Below the pieces are notes generated by a model, which was given only the letters and a program-made list of their open reading frames with translations, made no database searches and had not been told where the DNA came from. Below, piece by piece: positions 62,801-64,000 of a DNA stretch of 64,000 nucleotides. This DNA is from Liolophura sinensis. Its lineage: Eukaryota > Mollusca > Polyplacophora > Chitonida > Chitonidae. The position numbers and the translations under genes are program-made. Positions within the stretch are counted from its first letter, which is position 1. Each line of letters begins with the position of its first letter. Location: assembly GCF_032854445.1 (NCBI RefSeq), contig NW_027017963.1:1-64000 (forward strand), in the 5' to 3' direction.

Positions 62801-64000
62801 AGCCACAAATGAATAATCATTGATGTCAAGATCACGTGCCCAGCAACGGCTCTTACTCCATGGAAACCAAGGAAATTTGCAATTTTTCAACAGCTGGAGA
62901 TGCCTGGCCCAATTGCGCATCTTTTGGCACCTTATTGATGTTGGTCAGTGCTCAATTGTACTTTTTACAGCGGACTGTATCAAGTACCTTGTGTTTTTTT
63001 TATATACAAATGGTGTGGTTTTTCTACATGTAGATAAAGACATTGAGTTTGTCTTCGACTTAGAAGTAAGACAACTGCTGGGTGAGTTAAATGGGCTTGG
63101 CCCAAAGATTTGACGTCGTCTGGGCTACCGAAGGGCACATAACTTATAATGAAAAGTTGAATATAGTAATGACCAGTCGCGATTGTACATAGTTAATGTA
63201 GCCGATTTCAATTAGAAAAAAGACCAGGCAAAAATCCAGAAGTAGAAAAACTGTTCCAATGCTGCTGGTAAGAGGCTAATCCGACGTATTTTTTGACGAG
63301 AAATCGAATGGTGCAAACCGCGTTGCTCTCCGACCAATACTTTTGGCTGTAGCCACAAATGAATAATCATTGATGTCAAGATCACGTGCCCAGCAACGGC
63401 TCTTACTCCATGGAAACCAAGGAAATTTGCAATTTTTCAACAGCTGGAGATGCCTGCCCAATTGCGCATCTTTTGGCACCTTATTGATGTGGGTCAGTGT
63501 TCAATTGTACTTTTTTACAGCAGACTGTATCATGTACCTTGTGTTTTTTTTTATATACAAATGGTGTGGTTTTTCTACATGTAGATAAAGACATTGAGTT
63601 TGTCTTCGACTTAGAAGTAAGACAACTGCTGGGTGAGTTAAATGGGCTTGGCCCAAAGATTTGACGTCGTCTGGGCTACCGAAGGGCACATAACTTATAA
63701 TGAAAAGTTGAATATAGTAATGACCAGTCGCGATTGTACATAGTTAATGTAGCCGATTTCAATTCGCAAAAAGACCAGGCAAAAATCCAAAAGTGGAAAA
63801 ACTGTTCCAATGCTGCTGGTAAGAGGCTAATCCGACGTATTTTTTGACGAGAAATCGAATGGTGCAAACCGCGTTGCTCTCCGACCAATACTTTTGGCTG
63901 TAGCCACAAATGAATAATCATTGATGTCAAGATCACGTGCCCAGCAACGGCTCTTACTCCATGGAAACCAAGGAAATTTGCAATTTTACAACAGCTGGAG

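Larger units (their letters stand above)
33006..64000. repeat. 550-bp satellite array, segment 4
   Basis: About 56 further monomers running off the right edge of the window; the last unit is partial (from 63901). From about 38 kb onward two monomer types are interleaved. One has GCGCATC with TTTACAGCGG, as in the left part of the array. The other has GCACATC with TTTATAGCGG, and is not seen left of about 38 kb. The variant TTTTTGGACGAG in place of TTTTTTGACGAG also becomes common only from about 38.5 kb. No gene is seen. Confidence 0.97.

Noticed and set aside
1-64000. CRISPR array or multigene rRNA/snRNA/histone tandem array
   Set aside because: Whole 550-bp units repeat with no short-repeat/spacer structure, and no 5S rRNA, snRNA or histone sequence is recognisable.

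Overview
The window is a eukaryotic, almost certainly animal, tandem-repeat (satellite) array with no host protein-coding gene. About 57.3 kb of the 64 kb is one satellite family with a very regular 550-bp monomer, roughly 104 copies, all in the same orientation. The array is interrupted by two identical copies of a tRNA-derived SINE (15263-15537 and 21043-21317) and one full-length but decayed non-LTR retrotransposon (LINE, 26851-33005). The SINE body and its 3' domain resemble SINEs common in molluscs, so my best guess is a mollusc (bivalve or gastropod). This rests on recognition of the SINE only.

Layout: satellite 1-15262; SINE copy 1; satellite 15538-21042; SINE copy 2; satellite 21318-26850; LINE; satellite 33006-64000. 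The array is locally organised into different higher-order repeats (HORs): a 1,101-bp dimer (about 1.65-4.95 kb), a 1,650-bp trimer (about 9.9-13.2 kb), a nearly perfect 1,650-bp trimer (about 38.05-41.35 kb), a 2,750-bp pentamer (about 42.45-50.7 kb), a 2,200-bp tetramer (about 50.7-54.45 kb) and trimer/pentamer-spaced variants to the right end. A monomer subfamily defined by linked substitutions appears only from about 38 kb onward, so the array has at least two homogenisation domains. The LINE lies between them but not at the boundary.

The LINE carries ORF1 (coiled coil, then an RRM-like and basic C-terminal region) and ORF2 (hydrophobic N-terminal leader ending in a 2A-like NPGP motif, apurinic-type endonuclease, reverse transcriptase, Cys/His C-terminus). 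It is dead: ORF1 has one frameshift, ORF2 has two frameshifts and a stop, and the RT catalytic FADD motif reads FADE. Its insertion is clean: removing 6,155 bp plus a 6-bp target duplication restores the 550-bp phase exactly. The two SINEs have identical bodies, identical 24-A tails and identical target duplications. This indicates a single insertion later copied within the array by satellite recombination, and it is the clearest evidence of recent array dynamics.

The many short open frames of 60-110 codons in the satellite are the same few frames recurring in each monomer. I do not call them genes. No rRNA, functional tRNA, snRNA, histone gene or CRISPR array was seen.
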